NCBI RefSeq assembly: GCF_900106775.1
Contig: NZ_FNNQ01000017.1
Location: 1 to 62,695 of the forward strand
Direction: 5' to 3'
Origin: Marininema mesophilum
GTDB lineage: Bacteria > Bacillota > Bacilli > Thermoactinomycetales > DSM-45169
DNA: 62,695 nt
Below the pieces are notes generated by a model. The model had not been told where the DNA came from and did no database searches. It saw nothing but the letters and a program-made list of their open reading frames with translations. The position numbers were made by a program, and so were the translations under genes. This document shows, in pieces, positions 42,618-51,636 of the stretch. Positions within the stretch are counted from its first letter, which is position 1. Every line of letters begins with the position of its first letter.

Positions 42618-42646
42618 ATTATGAGACAGGGATGCCACTCTGTCAA
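42618..42646 (-). promoter_or_regulatory. Sigma-A promoter of the hom transcript
   Basis: On the minus strand TTGACA (42646-42641), 17 bp, and CATAAT (42623-42618) lie just before the riboswitch. Confidence 0.75.
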
Positions 42647-42655
42647 AGGGAATTT

Positions 42656-43666
42656 TTACTCAGTGATCGTATTTCGCAGTACACCGAGCCCTTCAATGGA
42701 TAGCTCTACAATGTCCCCTGGTTCCAACCAACGATGACATTCTGTACCCAATTCAAGGATGCAACCTGTCCCCACAGTACCCGACCCAATCAAATCACCT
42801 GGGTATAACATACAATCCTCCGATGCACGGGCGATCATCTGGGCAAAGGAGAAGGTAAGATCCTTCGTATTCCCACGGGAAAGCTCCTGACCATTTACTC
42901 GTGCTGTCATCGTAAGGTTCCAGCGTTCATCCTCGCGACGGTGTTCCAACTCATCCGGTGTCACTAACCAGGGACCGATGGATGTAGCAAAGTCTTTTCC
43001 TTTAGCAGGCCCTAATCCTACTTTCATCTCCTTCGCCTGCAAGTCTCTAGCACTCCAATCGTTTAAAATGGTAAATCCTGCAATGGATTCCATCGCTTCT
43101 TTTGTGTTCAGATCTCTTCCCTCACGCCCGATCAAGCAGGCGATCTCTAATTCAAAATCAAGCGCCTGGCTGTTACGGGGACGAAAAATCTGCGCATCTG
43201 TCCCCACTATCGAATGGGGATTGGAAAAATAAAAGACCGGAAACTCATACCACTCGGGCACCATCTCTAACCCCCGCCGTGCACGAGCTGTTTTTACATG
43301 CTGTTCAAAGGCATAAAAATCCCGAAAGGAATGAGGGTCAGGTAGAGGTGAGAGTAGCCGTATATCTTCTAAAGGAAGGGCGACCGGCTCACCCTCTATT
43401 TTCATTTTCTCTAAGTCCTCTCCTTGGGTCATACGAACAATACGCTTTAATTGTTCTTTGACATCCATGTCCGCTTCAAGCCACTCTCTCATGGTGGTGG
43501 GAAGAAGTTGTGTGAAGGGCATTCCATGGACAAGGGTCGCCCACTCCTGAGCAAAGGCTACATCGACTACCCATTTGCCCTCAATCCACCCTAACCTCCA
43601 ATCGGAAGGGCCCTCCGCATTTATTGTTAATCCATTATTTGCATGCTCATATGTAACTAATCTCAT
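42656..43666 (-). CDS. Fumarylacetoacetate hydrolase-family protein
   Basis: This is a 336-residue FAH-family hydrolase or decarboxylase. The N-terminal domain (1-110) precedes the catalytic fold with YFSNPHSIVGTDAQI, the metal-binding ALDFELEIACLIGREG (E-x-E), GFTILNDWSARDLQ, GLGPAKGKDFATSIGPWLVT and IGSGTVGTGCILELG. No homogentisate-pathway genes adjoin, so the substrate is open. The stop codon is 10 bp from the hom promoter, with no clear terminator of its own. Confidence 0.83.
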   Translation of the reverse strand: MRLVTYEHANNGLTINAEGPSDWRLGWIEGKWVVDVAFAQEWATLVHGMPFTQLLPTTMREWLEADMDVKEQLKRIVRMTQGEDLEKMKIEGEPVALPLEDIRLLSPLPDPHSFRDFYAFEQHVKTARARRGLEMVPEWYEFPVFYFSNPHSIVGTDAQIFRPRNSQALDFELEIACLIGREGRDLNTKEAMESIAGFTILNDWSARDLQAKEMKVGLGPAKGKDFATSIGPWLVTPDELEHRREDERWNLTMTARVNGQELSRGNTKDLTFSFAQMIARASEDCMLYPGDLIGSGTVGTGCILELGTECHRWLEPGDIVELSIEGLGVLRNTITE

Positions 43667-43745
43667 CTCTAGTCCCTCCAGCTTCTGTATATAGGGCAGT
43701 TATCGAGGATATTCGCCAGGAGTAATGATCAACCCTTTTTTCTAT

Positions 43746-43781
43746 AGCAAAGAACCCCCTTTCTCAAGAGGGTTCTTTGCT
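43746..43781. terminator. Terminator of the glucosyltransferase gene
   Basis: AGCAAAGAACCC pairs with GGGTTCTTTGCT; on the minus strand TATAGAAAAAAG follows, a poor T tract but a strong stem. Confidence 0.65.
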
Positions 43782-43789
43782 CATCTTAT

Positions 43790-44914
43790 TTACAGGGCTG
43801 AATCAAGGGTACGTAGACGAAGGGTTTCTGCTACTACTCGGGATGCTGCCTCTGGCTTAGACAACTTCATCAATCCTTCTGACATGCGCATCCGTTGCTC
43901 ATGATTCGCTAGCAGGGTGGCTGTTTGTTGCCAAATCGTCTCTTCATTAACCGCGATGGCTACCTTTTCCCGCAATAAATAATTGAGGTTGGTAGTCTCT
44001 TGACCAGGAAAGGCTTCAAACAGTAGCATTGGCAATCCCTTCGCCATGGCTTCCGTGACGGTAAGGCCACCTGGTTTAGTAATTAGGAGGTCCGCCGCAT
44101 CCATTAATCGGGAGACATCCCTCCGATATTGAAAGATACGCACCCTTGTACCTTCATACCTCGTTGAAAGATCCTCGTATAACTTATCATTTTTACCTGT
44201 AAGAACCCATACCTCTGTAGGGGAATCGAGTCGTGCTAATTCCTCTACCAAGTGAGGTAATGGACCACATCCTAATCCTCCACACATCACTAGAACAAAG
44301 GGATGATCTACAGGAAGACCAACCTCCAATCGAGCTTCCTTGCTCGGCATCTTTTGGTGGAAACCTGCTTCACTAGGAATACCGGTTTCAATAATTCGGC
44401 TCCCTGTCTGCCATGCTAAACGCCTACGTTCTTTTTCCGAGAGCAACTGATGGGGAATACACAATAAATCAGGGGCCTGTGCTAACCACATACCATGTAC
44501 TTCATAATCTGTCACGACCCCTGCTGTTGGCACATAACGCCACCGTGAAGGGAGCATCAAGAAGCCGAAGGGATGTGTACTAACAATCTGTGTGGGTTGA
44601 AAATCAGCCAGGATACGTTTCAATTTTTTTCGGATCATCCAACCAATCTTTTCGATAAACTCCGAGGAAATATAGCGAACAAAACGGTTATGGAAGGTTC
44701 GATTATAAAGATAATAATAGAAAGCCGGAAAACGGGACAACATTTGACTATAACCTACTTGCAGGAGAGGGTGGAAGGTTTTTGGCGTCAGTTCCAACAG
44801 ATCAATGGTCAAGGTTGCTACATCGGCTTGTACGCCGTAGCTTTGGGCCAGTGCTTTTGCCGCAACATTGTGCCCGGTACCAAAGCCCATCGTCATGATT
44901 AAGATACGTTCCAA
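43790..44914 (-). CDS. ugtP: UgtP/MGDG-synthase-like glucosyltransferase
   Basis: This is a membrane-associated GT28 glycosyltransferase of 374 residues, probably adding glucose or galactose to diacylglycerol to make glycolipid anchors. ILIMTMGFGTGHNVAAKAL starts the MGDG-synthase domain, VVTDYEVHGMW lies in the middle, VMCGGLGCGP opens the C-terminal half, and TKPGGLTVTEAMAKGLPMLL with PGQETTN binds the nucleotide sugar. The start is TTG 44914, about 9 nt after GGGAGG; the frame remains open to 44968. Confidence 0.83.
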   Translation of the reverse strand: MERILIMTMGFGTGHNVAAKALAQSYGVQADVATLTIDLLELTPKTFHPLLQVGYSQMLSRFPAFYYYLYNRTFHNRFVRYISSEFIEKIGWMIRKKLKRILADFQPTQIVSTHPFGFLMLPSRWRYVPTAGVVTDYEVHGMWLAQAPDLLCIPHQLLSEKERRRLAWQTGSRIIETGIPSEAGFHQKMPSKEARLEVGLPVDHPFVLVMCGGLGCGPLPHLVEELARLDSPTEVWVLTGKNDKLYEDLSTRYEGTRVRIFQYRRDVSRLMDAADLLITKPGGLTVTEAMAKGLPMLLFEAFPGQETTNLNYLLREKVAIAVNEETIWQQTATLLANHEQRMRMSEGLMKLSKPEAASRVVAETLRLRTLDSAL

Positions 44915-45087
44915 AGGGTTATCCCTCCCTGCTTGATATTTCTCGTTATGCCATATCTTAAACCTCAACGGATCAATCCATTCTTTTAAGCGAAATTCCG
45001 TTGCAATTATCGAGACATGTTACATGGTACCATAGGCATCACATTTCATGCCAATCTGACAGATAACAAACCCTAGGCTTAAAAATA

Positions 45088-45117
45088 GGGGAGCACACCT
45101 AGAATGGTGTGCTCCCT
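45088..45117 (-). terminator. Terminator of the SleB-type gene
   Basis: GGGAGCACACC pairs with GGTGTGCTCCC around ATTCTA, then CTATTTTTAAG on the minus strand. Confidence 0.85.
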
Positions 45118-45123
45118 GCAAGA

Positions 45124-45744
45124 TTATTTACTAAAAATATGCTTGCCGATTTTTGTAAGCTGAGGTCGACTCCAAATCCATTTGCTTGTTGCCGTCTCTG
45201 GGTTGAAGTAGTAAGTGGCTCCCTGAGCAGGGTCAGAACCCCTTGCTGCTTCCTTAGCTGCCTTATATGCCTCTGCATCAGGCTTAAGCCAGATTTGGCC
45301 ATCCGATACCGCCGTAAATGCTCCCTTTTCCATGATAACGGCTTTGGCCCTGTCTGGGTATTGAGGTGATTCCATCCGGTTGATGATCACCGCTGCAACG
45401 GCTACCTGCCCTTTATAGGGCTCTCCACGAGCTTCACTATAGATTGCACGTGCCATCCAATCAATATCTTCTTGATTGAGAGAAGATGCATTCCTTTTTG
45501 CAACTTGAACCTTTGCAACTTGAACTGTCTTTTTATCAGTAACCTTCCTAGGTGTAGTCTTAAGCTTTTTATCTTTATCCATCGTTGCTTTTGCTTGAGA
45601 CTTCCACTTAGCCTGGAGAACCTCTTTTTTATGATTCTTTCTTTCCGTGGCATCCGCTTCTTCGTCGAGAAAACCAAAGGGTAGCACCATGCCAGATATA
45701 CCAACAGCGACTGAAACACTAGTCGCCACAATTTTTTTAATCAT
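45124..45744 (-). CDS. SleB-type cell-wall hydrolase
   Basis: This is a secreted hydrolase of 206 residues. A short basic hydrophobic start with FGFLDEEADA suggests a signal peptide; a Lys-rich linker spans about 32-85, and the Hydrolase_2 domain starts at DIDWMARAIYSEARGEPYKG with the catalytic Glu. GQVAVAAVIINRMESPQYP, KGAFTAVSDGQIW and the final TSKWIWSRPQLTKIGKHIFS are hallmarks of SleB/CwlJ. Relatives degrade spore cortex at germination. There is no peptidoglycan-binding domain and no ypeB partner. Confidence 0.85.
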   Translation of the reverse strand: MIKKIVATSVSVAVGISGMVLPFGFLDEEADATERKNHKKEVLQAKWKSQAKATMDKDKKLKTTPRKVTDKKTVQVAKVQVAKRNASSLNQEDIDWMARAIYSEARGEPYKGQVAVAAVIINRMESPQYPDRAKAVIMEKGAFTAVSDGQIWLKPDAEAYKAAKEAARGSDPAQGATYYFNPETATSKWIWSRPQLTKIGKHIFSK

Positions 45745-45892
45745 ATACTATTCTCTCCTTATTAGCCTTTATAGCGAGAATAATGGAGCAAGTTTGTGCG
45801 CTTGGCACAATGCACATTGTAACGCCCGCAAATACTTTGATCAATAACAAAAAAATGTAATCAAAGGAAATATTTTCTCATATGAATAACAA

Positions 45893-45944
45893 AAAGAAGC
45901 AGATTACAAAGAGTGTTTGATAGCTCTTTGTAATCTGCTTCTTT
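45893..45944. terminator. Terminator of sodA
   Basis: A perfect 21-bp stem (45893-45913 with 45924-45944), strong in both directions. Confidence 0.88.
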
Positions 45945-45954
45945 CATTAATCAA

Positions 45955-46569
45955 TTATTTTGCTGCTTGGTAGCGCTTATTTACTTCGTCCCAATTGACT
46001 ACATTCCAGAACGCTTTGATGTAATCAGGACGCTTGTTTTGATACTTAAGGTAGTATGCATGCTCCCACACATCTAGACCCAAAATCGGCGTGTGACCAT
46101 CCATCCGAGGATTGTCCTGGTTCAATGTGTTGGTGATAGCGAGTGACCCATCATTCTTCACGATCAACCATGCCCAACCACTACCAAAGCGACCCACAGC
46201 TTCATTGGCAAACTTCTCTTTAAAGGAATCAAAGCCACCAAAGGTATCGTTGATTGCAGAAGCTAGATCGCCTGTGGGCTCGCCACCGCCATTAGGACTT
46301 AGGACTTCCCAGAACAATGAGTGGTTAGCATGTCCACCACCATTATTGCGGACCGCTGTACGGATGTTTTCTGGTACTTGATCCAAATTCGCTACCAGAT
46401 CATTAATTTTTTTACTTTGTAGTTCAACATGACCTTCCAACGCTGCATTTAATTTGTCAACGTAGGTCTTATGGTGACGACCATGATGAATCTCCATTGT
46501 CTGCGTATCGATATGGGGTTCTAACGCATCAGGAGAGTAAGGGAGTGCCGGCAGTTCAAATGTTGCCAT
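45955..46569 (-). CDS. sodA: Superoxide dismutase (Mn/Fe)
   Basis: This enzyme dismutes superoxide in the cytoplasm. The 204 residues show LPALPYSPDALEPHIDTQTM, then the first ligand helix IHHGRHHKTYVDKL, GGGHANHSLFWEVLSP, GSGWAWLIVKNDG and the signature DVWEHAYYLKYQNKRPDY with the last two metal ligands. The Gly and Gln positions around GGHANHS favour manganese, but the metal is not certain. ATG 46569 follows GAGGAGG. It stands as a single gene with its own terminator. Confidence 0.95.
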   Translation of the reverse strand: MATFELPALPYSPDALEPHIDTQTMEIHHGRHHKTYVDKLNAALEGHVELQSKKINDLVANLDQVPENIRTAVRNNGGGHANHSLFWEVLSPNGGGEPTGDLASAINDTFGGFDSFKEKFANEAVGRFGSGWAWLIVKNDGSLAITNTLNQDNPRMDGHTPILGLDVWEHAYYLKYQNKRPDYIKAFWNVVNWDEVNKRYQAAK

Positions 46570-46740
46570 TAAAAAAAACCTCCTCAATATGTAGATGAGC
46601 GGAGTAGTACAGGAATTCATGGAAGTAGAACATCCTGTTATTAACCGCTTCCCGTTTTTATTATGCAGAAAACATCAGATAATATCAATCACTGAGAAGA
46701 AAGGCACAGGATTTATTCACCTGATCAGAAACTTAACCCT

Positions 46741-47979
46741 TCACCCCGTTGAGTCCTTTTCGATTTTTTCTCTCCTCTTCACCAGCTTCTTCGAACCTTT
46801 TTTCTCTCCATTCACTTCCTTAGAATCGCTCTCTTTCGCTAGGATAGAATCAATCAATGCTAAGAGATCCGTCACATTATCCAAAATGTAGTCTGCGTGA
46901 AGCTCTTCAAATTTGCTCCTAGCTTCAGCACCACTAGGCCCTGTCAAAGTAGCAGCAAAGTCACATCCCATTTCCTGTGCAGCCAAAAGATCAGCGACAG
47001 AATCCCCCACGATCAAGATTTTTTCTCCCTCAGGGACTGGTAGACGTGCCGCCACACATTTGGCATCAGAAACTTGTCGTCCAAGGAAACCTTTGATATA
47101 GGTAAAGGGCCTTGGTTTACCTAAGGGAGCTTGTTCTGGATAAACTTCCTCTGCTCTCTGAACATCACTAGCGGTTACGATGCGATTCGGATCAAAGGAG
47201 GGATAGAGATCAAGAGCTACCAATGGCACCTCAGTCTCTACATCTGGGCGTCCAGTTCCAATCCCTAGTGAGATTCCATGACGCGAAAGGCCGCTTAGCA
47301 TCTCCTTGATAGCTGATGGTTCGGCAAGGGGGATCTCCTGATCGAGAAATCCTGCTTTCTCACGATAAAGAGCCTTCTTTTTCTCCACTTTTTCAAATTG
47401 CTCTGCGCCGAGATACCATTCCTGATATATCTCACGCCCTAATTGCCATAAGGATTTACCATGTGAGAAGGATTCTGTTTCTATACCTGACCACTCTCGC
47501 GCTAAGCGATCCAGACACTCTGATAGATCCAGTTCCCCCTTCTGACTACGTAGTGCTTGAATAATGCCAGGAAAGTCGGGTTGAAATTGGATTCTTGTTT
47601 TGCGTACCATTTCTCCGATTCTCATCAATGCCCGTCTGTTAAGCGGGCGATTCAGGATCTCTTCTACAAAAGACGGTTGTTTTTGGTGCAATAAATACAG
47701 GAGACGCTGAAGCTGATAACCGAATAACAAACTTACCATATCCCAATTGGAATTCATTCCTTGGGCCTTCAGCCATGATAAAATACCGTCGTCATCCAGC
47801 ACGAGTTTCCTAATCCGTTCGATTTCCTTTTCTCGGGGACTGGACACGAAAGACTCTCCCTGTAGTCCTAGAGCTTGGTCACTGTATAACATTTCCCAGA
47901 CAGAAAGCGTCGTTGAGTCAAAACAACGCTTTTCGCTTAAAAGCACTCCATCGACGTCAAATAAAATTAGCTGATACAT
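46741..47979 (-). CDS. HAD-superfamily phosphatase
   Basis: This is a 412-residue haloacid-dehalogenase hydrolase, longer than most because of a large helical cap. LILFDVDGVLLSEKRCF has the nucleophile Asp (DVDGV), ISLGIGTGRPDVE is motif II, and GKPRPFTYIKG with ILIVGDSVADLLAAQEMGCD gives the Lys and acidic motifs. The tail is Lys/Glu-rich. ATG 47979 follows GGGGGAGGT. Similar proteins lie in Bacillales without known substrate. Single gene. Confidence 0.8.
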   Translation of the reverse strand: MYQLILFDVDGVLLSEKRCFDSTTLSVWEMLYSDQALGLQGESFVSSPREKEIERIRKLVLDDDGILSWLKAQGMNSNWDMVSLLFGYQLQRLLYLLHQKQPSFVEEILNRPLNRRALMRIGEMVRKTRIQFQPDFPGIIQALRSQKGELDLSECLDRLAREWSGIETESFSHGKSLWQLGREIYQEWYLGAEQFEKVEKKKALYREKAGFLDQEIPLAEPSAIKEMLSGLSRHGISLGIGTGRPDVETEVPLVALDLYPSFDPNRIVTASDVQRAEEVYPEQAPLGKPRPFTYIKGFLGRQVSDAKCVAARLPVPEGEKILIVGDSVADLLAAQEMGCDFAATLTGPSGAEARSKFEELHADYILDNVTDLLALIDSILAKESDSKEVNGEKKGSKKLVKRREKIEKDSTG

Positions 47980-48086
47980 CTTTCAGTACCTCCCCCGATA
48001 TCTCTTTTCACTTCTTTACTTTATCAGAGGAGCATAGCAAAGCCCAACAGGTTTAACAATAGAGAAAAAGTTCCTTTTTCCTCCAA

Positions 48087-48677
48087 CTATGCAATCTCTC
48101 CACCTTCATAACCATGCAATTTTTCTTCCAATCGACGCTCACGATCCACCCAATTCCCCAGCCATCCTTCATTTTTTACCCGATCGATCAAGGCGAAGGC
48201 TTCTTTCAACGCTCCTGATTCTTCATAAATCGCCAGCAGTGTTTCATATCCCACATGCCTGGGTAACTCTCCAGTAAAAAAAGGATCACGGCGATATGCA
48301 CGTATGGTTATTGCACCATATTCGATCTGTAGGCGACAATACTCCCTCGCATTTTCAAGGGCCTGAGAATCATTGTCTCGCAAGCCATAGTACATTCTGA
48401 TCTGCTCTTCAAAATGTTCGTGAAGACTGATAAATTTTTGTGCGATATAGTGACGATGCACCTGAGGGTCAGGGTGCTCTATTTTCATTTTCTCATATTG
48501 TGTTCGTGCATTTTGGTATATATCTGCTTCCTGTGCTGTCAAACACATATCGAATACACAATCTTCATCCTCATAATGTAACCGAGCAACGTAAGGGAAA
48601 TAGTCTAAGTCGTCCGCATTTTCAAAAGCTCTAGTAACGGACAACTTCTCTTTTTTAAATGGGAATTTGCGATTCAA
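48087..48677 (-). CDS. Unrecognised soluble helical protein
   Basis: The reading frame extends up to 48752, but TTG 48677 sits about 10 nt after GGAGAGGAG and is the better start, giving 196 residues. The product is charged and helical, with Tyr/Arg-rich segments (HRHYIAQKFISLHEHFEEQI, EYCRLQIEYGAITIRAYRR) that could form TPR-like helix pairs. There is no signal or membrane helix. I do not recognise the family; it may be conserved within this lineage only. Confidence 0.55.
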   Translation of the reverse strand: MNRKFPFKKEKLSVTRAFENADDLDYFPYVARLHYEDEDCVFDMCLTAQEADIYQNARTQYEKMKIEHPDPQVHRHYIAQKFISLHEHFEEQIRMYYGLRDNDSQALENAREYCRLQIEYGAITIRAYRRDPFFTGELPRHVGYETLLAIYEESGALKEAFALIDRVKNEGWLGNWVDRERRLEEKLHGYEGGEIA

Positions 48678-48907
48678 GAGGTGGGCTCCTCTCCGCATAT
48701 CAAGTAAGTAGAATAATCTTCTTTTGTTGCATTCTATTCCCGACTCCCGCATAAGATAAACGACTCACAAAAGAGCCCTGTCGCTCATAGCAACAGACTC
48801 TCATCTCTGCGTATCAAAAATAAATAAGGGGAAAACACTTGGAAACCACCTTATATTTATCATAACATATGATGGAAAGGTCCCTTTTGTCTACTTGTTA
48901 AGAATGA

Positions 48908-48942
48908 CCATTGATTGATTATTTCACATGATCAATCAATGG
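48908..48942 (+). promoter_or_regulatory. Perfect inverted repeat, candidate operator
   Basis: CCATTGATTGAT (48908-48919) and its exact complement (48931-48942) flank 11 bases. It lies about 100 bp before the gene at 49039 and has no T tract, so an operator is more likely than a terminator. Confidence 0.35.
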
Positions 48943-49038
48943 GTGACATCCATTAGAATCTTTACAGATTAAGAAGGAACGTCGTCGGTAAAAGAGAAAG
49001 GTATAGGAATATGGATTTTACAGAAAGGGGCGCAGTCC

Positions 49039-50157
49039 ATGCCGTTTCAATATCAGAATGTAGATGATCCAATCCAACCAGATACAGAGACTCTTCATAA
49101 ATTGGAAGAAGCGGCCAATCAACTGCAGGTCAGTGAAGAAGCCCTCCGTCAAGCGATTGATGAGGGAATCTTCCGTGGAGTGGACAAAGACGGAGAAACC
49201 TTGCTACCAGATGAAGAGCTAGAGCGTGCAAAGGCGCTCCTTGCACAAAATCACCAAGCTCAATCCGTCGATGAAACGCTGGAGGATGTACCCCCTAGTA
49301 CTTCGTCATCAGAGTCGTCCCCTGATGAGATGGAACCGGATGAGCTAGATGCAAACAGCTCCACGGCTTACCAAAAAGACAAACAGAAGGAACCATTCCA
49401 TACTCAATATCAAGAAGTTATTCCTCTCTATCGCAAAGGGGAAAATCATTACGATGAGGGGCCTTCAAAACATCATCAAAAATGGAAAGCTGCCTTTGAA
49501 CGAATTACCGAACAATTACGGCGTTTACAGGATATGAGACCCTTATCTCGTTTACGAGTAAAGGAGCGGCTTGAAGGATTTTTCCGTCTCATTGAATCCA
49601 AAAAGAAAAAAGACGTTGACGAAGAATTTGATAAGAAGGAAGTCAGCCTTAAATTGGGCTTTATGACCGGCCAGAATGAGATGTTTTGCGATTTCTGCGA
49701 AGTTCATGATCGTTTTTATCCAGGAGCCATTTTTGCTGACGTCTATGTAGACGGTGGACTCAAATGGATGATGTGTCCCAATTGCCTTAATTACTGCCGA
49801 CAACAATCCAATGGCAGTATGGAACAAAATGTGCGGGCACGCTTCAATCATTTAGCTCACCGTTTAGAAAAAGAAGCCCAACGCGCACGAAAACTGGCAG
49901 CTTCTGAAAACTTCCAGGTACCACAACCCCACGAATGGGAGGCTTGGGAAACTGCTTCTGTCACCATGCAAGAAGTAGCCTCTGCCTATGCAGGACCGGG
50001 TTACGATGCTGGAGAGGGCTTTGATTCTCACTCAGGTTTTGACTCTGACTTCGGCTCTGGCCCCTCCTGGGGATTTAACGCAGATGACGGCGAACCCGAT
50101 TTTACAGCAGATTTCGATCCTACGGAGCCACCAAAGGATAGCAACCAATCATCCTAA
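49039..50157 (+). CDS. Unrecognised protein with two CxxC pairs and disordered ends
   Basis: This is a 372-residue protein in three parts. Residues 18-75 form a small helical module (EEAANQLQVSEEALRQAIDE) like a short helix-turn-helix. About 80-150 is acidic and disordered. A central domain (about 150-290) carries MFCDFCEVHDRFYPGA and WMMCPNCLNYCRQ, a four-Cys zinc site. The tail is repetitive in Gly, Phe, Asp and Ser. ATG 49039 follows GAAAGGGG. I know no named family; nucleic-acid or protein binding is a guess. Confidence 0.65.
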   Translation: MPFQYQNVDDPIQPDTETLHKLEEAANQLQVSEEALRQAIDEGIFRGVDKDGETLLPDEELERAKALLAQNHQAQSVDETLEDVPPSTSSSESSPDEMEPDELDANSSTAYQKDKQKEPFHTQYQEVIPLYRKGENHYDEGPSKHHQKWKAAFERITEQLRRLQDMRPLSRLRVKERLEGFFRLIESKKKKDVDEEFDKKEVSLKLGFMTGQNEMFCDFCEVHDRFYPGAIFADVYVDGGLKWMMCPNCLNYCRQQSNGSMEQNVRARFNHLAHRLEKEAQRARKLAASENFQVPQPHEWEAWETASVTMQEVASAYAGPGYDAGEGFDSHSGFDSDFGSGPSWGFNADDGEPDFTADFDPTEPPKDSNQSS

Positions 50158-50196
50158 AAAAAGAGGATCTGGCTTTAGAACCAGGTCCTCTTTTTT
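50156..50196. terminator. Bidirectional terminator
   Basis: AAAAAAGAGGA and CTGG pair with CCAG and TCCTCTTTTTT around a small loop, between converging genes. Confidence 0.85.
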
Positions 50197-50221
50197 ATTG
50201 AGATCGATCATCTTCTACTCT

Positions 50222-50815
50222 TTAATCATCCTGGGTATTCACTTCTTGAAGAAGAAATTCCTCATAGGTGAGACCACTCTCCGTCACCTGGTGAGCTAGA
50301 TTTTCCCCAAGATACCGGTAATGCCAAGGTTCATAGATATAACCTGTGACTTTTTCTTTTCCCACTGGATAACGAAGGATAAAACCAAATTGAGAAGCAT
50401 GGGTAGCTAACCATCGCCCTTCTGGAGTAGACCCAAATTCCTCGACCAACTTAAAGCCAACCAACTTCGAGGTGATATCCATCGCTAATCCCGTCTGATG
50501 TTCACTCTCACCTGGTCGTGCACTCTCCCGATTAGCCCCTAGTGTCCCCAGCCGTTCCACATGATTAGCAAAAATCGCCGCTTGTGTTTCGTATGAGCGA
50601 TAGCCTGAGGCCGCCACCAAATAAATCCCCATCGTTTGAGCGTAAGCAAAGAGACGTTCCAAGGCGACCGCTGCTTCCCTACGCAAATATTTCCGTGGAT
50701 GATCCTCAGAGAAAGAAAAAGAAACTTCGGGTATGACAAGATCCTTAGGTACAAAGTCCGCAGGGAGTGGATTGCTCTTGTTCACTAGTACGTGTAATCC
50801 ATGCCAATCCCTCAT
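50222..50815 (-). CDS. VanY-like M15B D-Ala-D-Ala carboxypeptidase
   Basis: This is a zinc peptidase that trims peptidoglycan stem peptides, 197 residues. The zinc and catalytic motifs are complete: SGYRSYETQ, then SEHQTGLAMDI, and the late EPWHYRYLG. Most relatives are exported, yet no signal peptide or lipobox is seen from ATG 50815 (behind GGGGGGAG) or from the longer start at 50836. It might be cytoplasmic or spore-enclosed, or exported by another route. It follows the pilMNO-like genes after about 50 bp. Confidence 0.78.
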   Translation of the reverse strand: MRDWHGLHVLVNKSNPLPADFVPKDLVIPEVSFSFSEDHPRKYLRREAAVALERLFAYAQTMGIYLVAASGYRSYETQAAIFANHVERLGTLGANRESARPGESEHQTGLAMDITSKLVGFKLVEEFGSTPEGRWLATHASQFGFILRYPVGKEKVTGYIYEPWHYRYLGENLAHQVTESGLTYEEFLLQEVNTQDD

Positions 50816-50865
50816 CAGCTCCCCCCATTTCTTCAAACCATAGCCGTTTCTCTACATTTCACGAA

Positions 50866-51636
50866 TTAGGGATTACCCTTCTGATATTCCTTCCCTTTAG
50901 CTGGAGGTGAAGGCTCCCCTGAGGGTTGCCTAGATAGATCTGTTACCGTGTCCTTTTTTGGTATGCTCTTTTCGACAACAGCGTCCTTGTACGCATAGTA
51001 AGCAAAACGAATGCGTAAGTTCCCTGTTTTAGAGTCTACTTGATCTACATATTCAAAACCCTGCACAGCGATGATTCGATCAAGCTGTTCCAATTCTTGC
51101 AACAGTGAGGTAAAGGAATTTGAATCTACCTGAACGTAAAGATCTCCCCAATATCGCTGAAGTTTTTTATTAGAAGGTGGCGAAGGTTCCTTCACCTGGT
51201 TCTGTGAAGAGTCGTCCTCCTTCCTTTGAACAGTGGTTTCAGCCTTTACTTTCCCTTCATCTAAGGGTTTTAAATCCTTTAGTCGATCTGCTGAACGAAG
51301 TTCTACCCAGGTAGCCTTTGCTTTTTCCACAACTTGGGTAAGATCACGAAGTAAACGAGCGGAATCTACATCGGTAGGAACTTTTTCTTGGAGACCCTTT
51401 AACTCTTCAAAACCAGGTGCTACTGGCTTTTGCTTATCTGCAACCAGTGTCTGTTGTTGTTTAGCATGATAGGTTTTTAAGGATTTGAGTTCCCTGTATT
51501 GATCTTCCTTCTCTATGTAAGTGGGGTAAAGGACTGCCAAGGCTATGCCACTGACACACACGGTTCCTATCCCCCAAATCAGTAGCAGTGTTTTTCCTGT
51601 TTTGTACCACCCTGCTGGACGAATCTTATCACCCAT
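50866..51636 (-). CDS. pilO: PilO-like type IV pilus assembly protein
   Basis: This is a 256-residue bitopic membrane protein: short cytoplasmic start, one helix (about 16-37, TLLLIWGIGTVCVSGIALAV), a coiled stretch (YRELKSLKTYHAKQQQTL) and a compact C-terminal domain (LQRYWGDLYVQVDSNSFTSL...LLQELEQLDRII). This is the PilO plan. ATG 51636 overlaps the preceding gene's stop by 8 bp and follows GAGGGGAAGG. The tail is Pro/Lys-rich. It is the third gene of a coupled PilM-N-O set. Confidence 0.68.
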   Translation of the reverse strand: MGDKIRPAGWYKTGKTLLLIWGIGTVCVSGIALAVLYPTYIEKEDQYRELKSLKTYHAKQQQTLVADKQKPVAPGFEELKGLQEKVPTDVDSARLLRDLTQVVEKAKATWVELRSADRLKDLKPLDEGKVKAETTVQRKEDDSSQNQVKEPSPPSNKKLQRYWGDLYVQVDSNSFTSLLQELEQLDRIIAVQGFEYVDQVDSKTGNLRIRFAYYAYKDAVVEKSIPKKDTVTDLSRQPSGEPSPPAKGKEYQKGNP

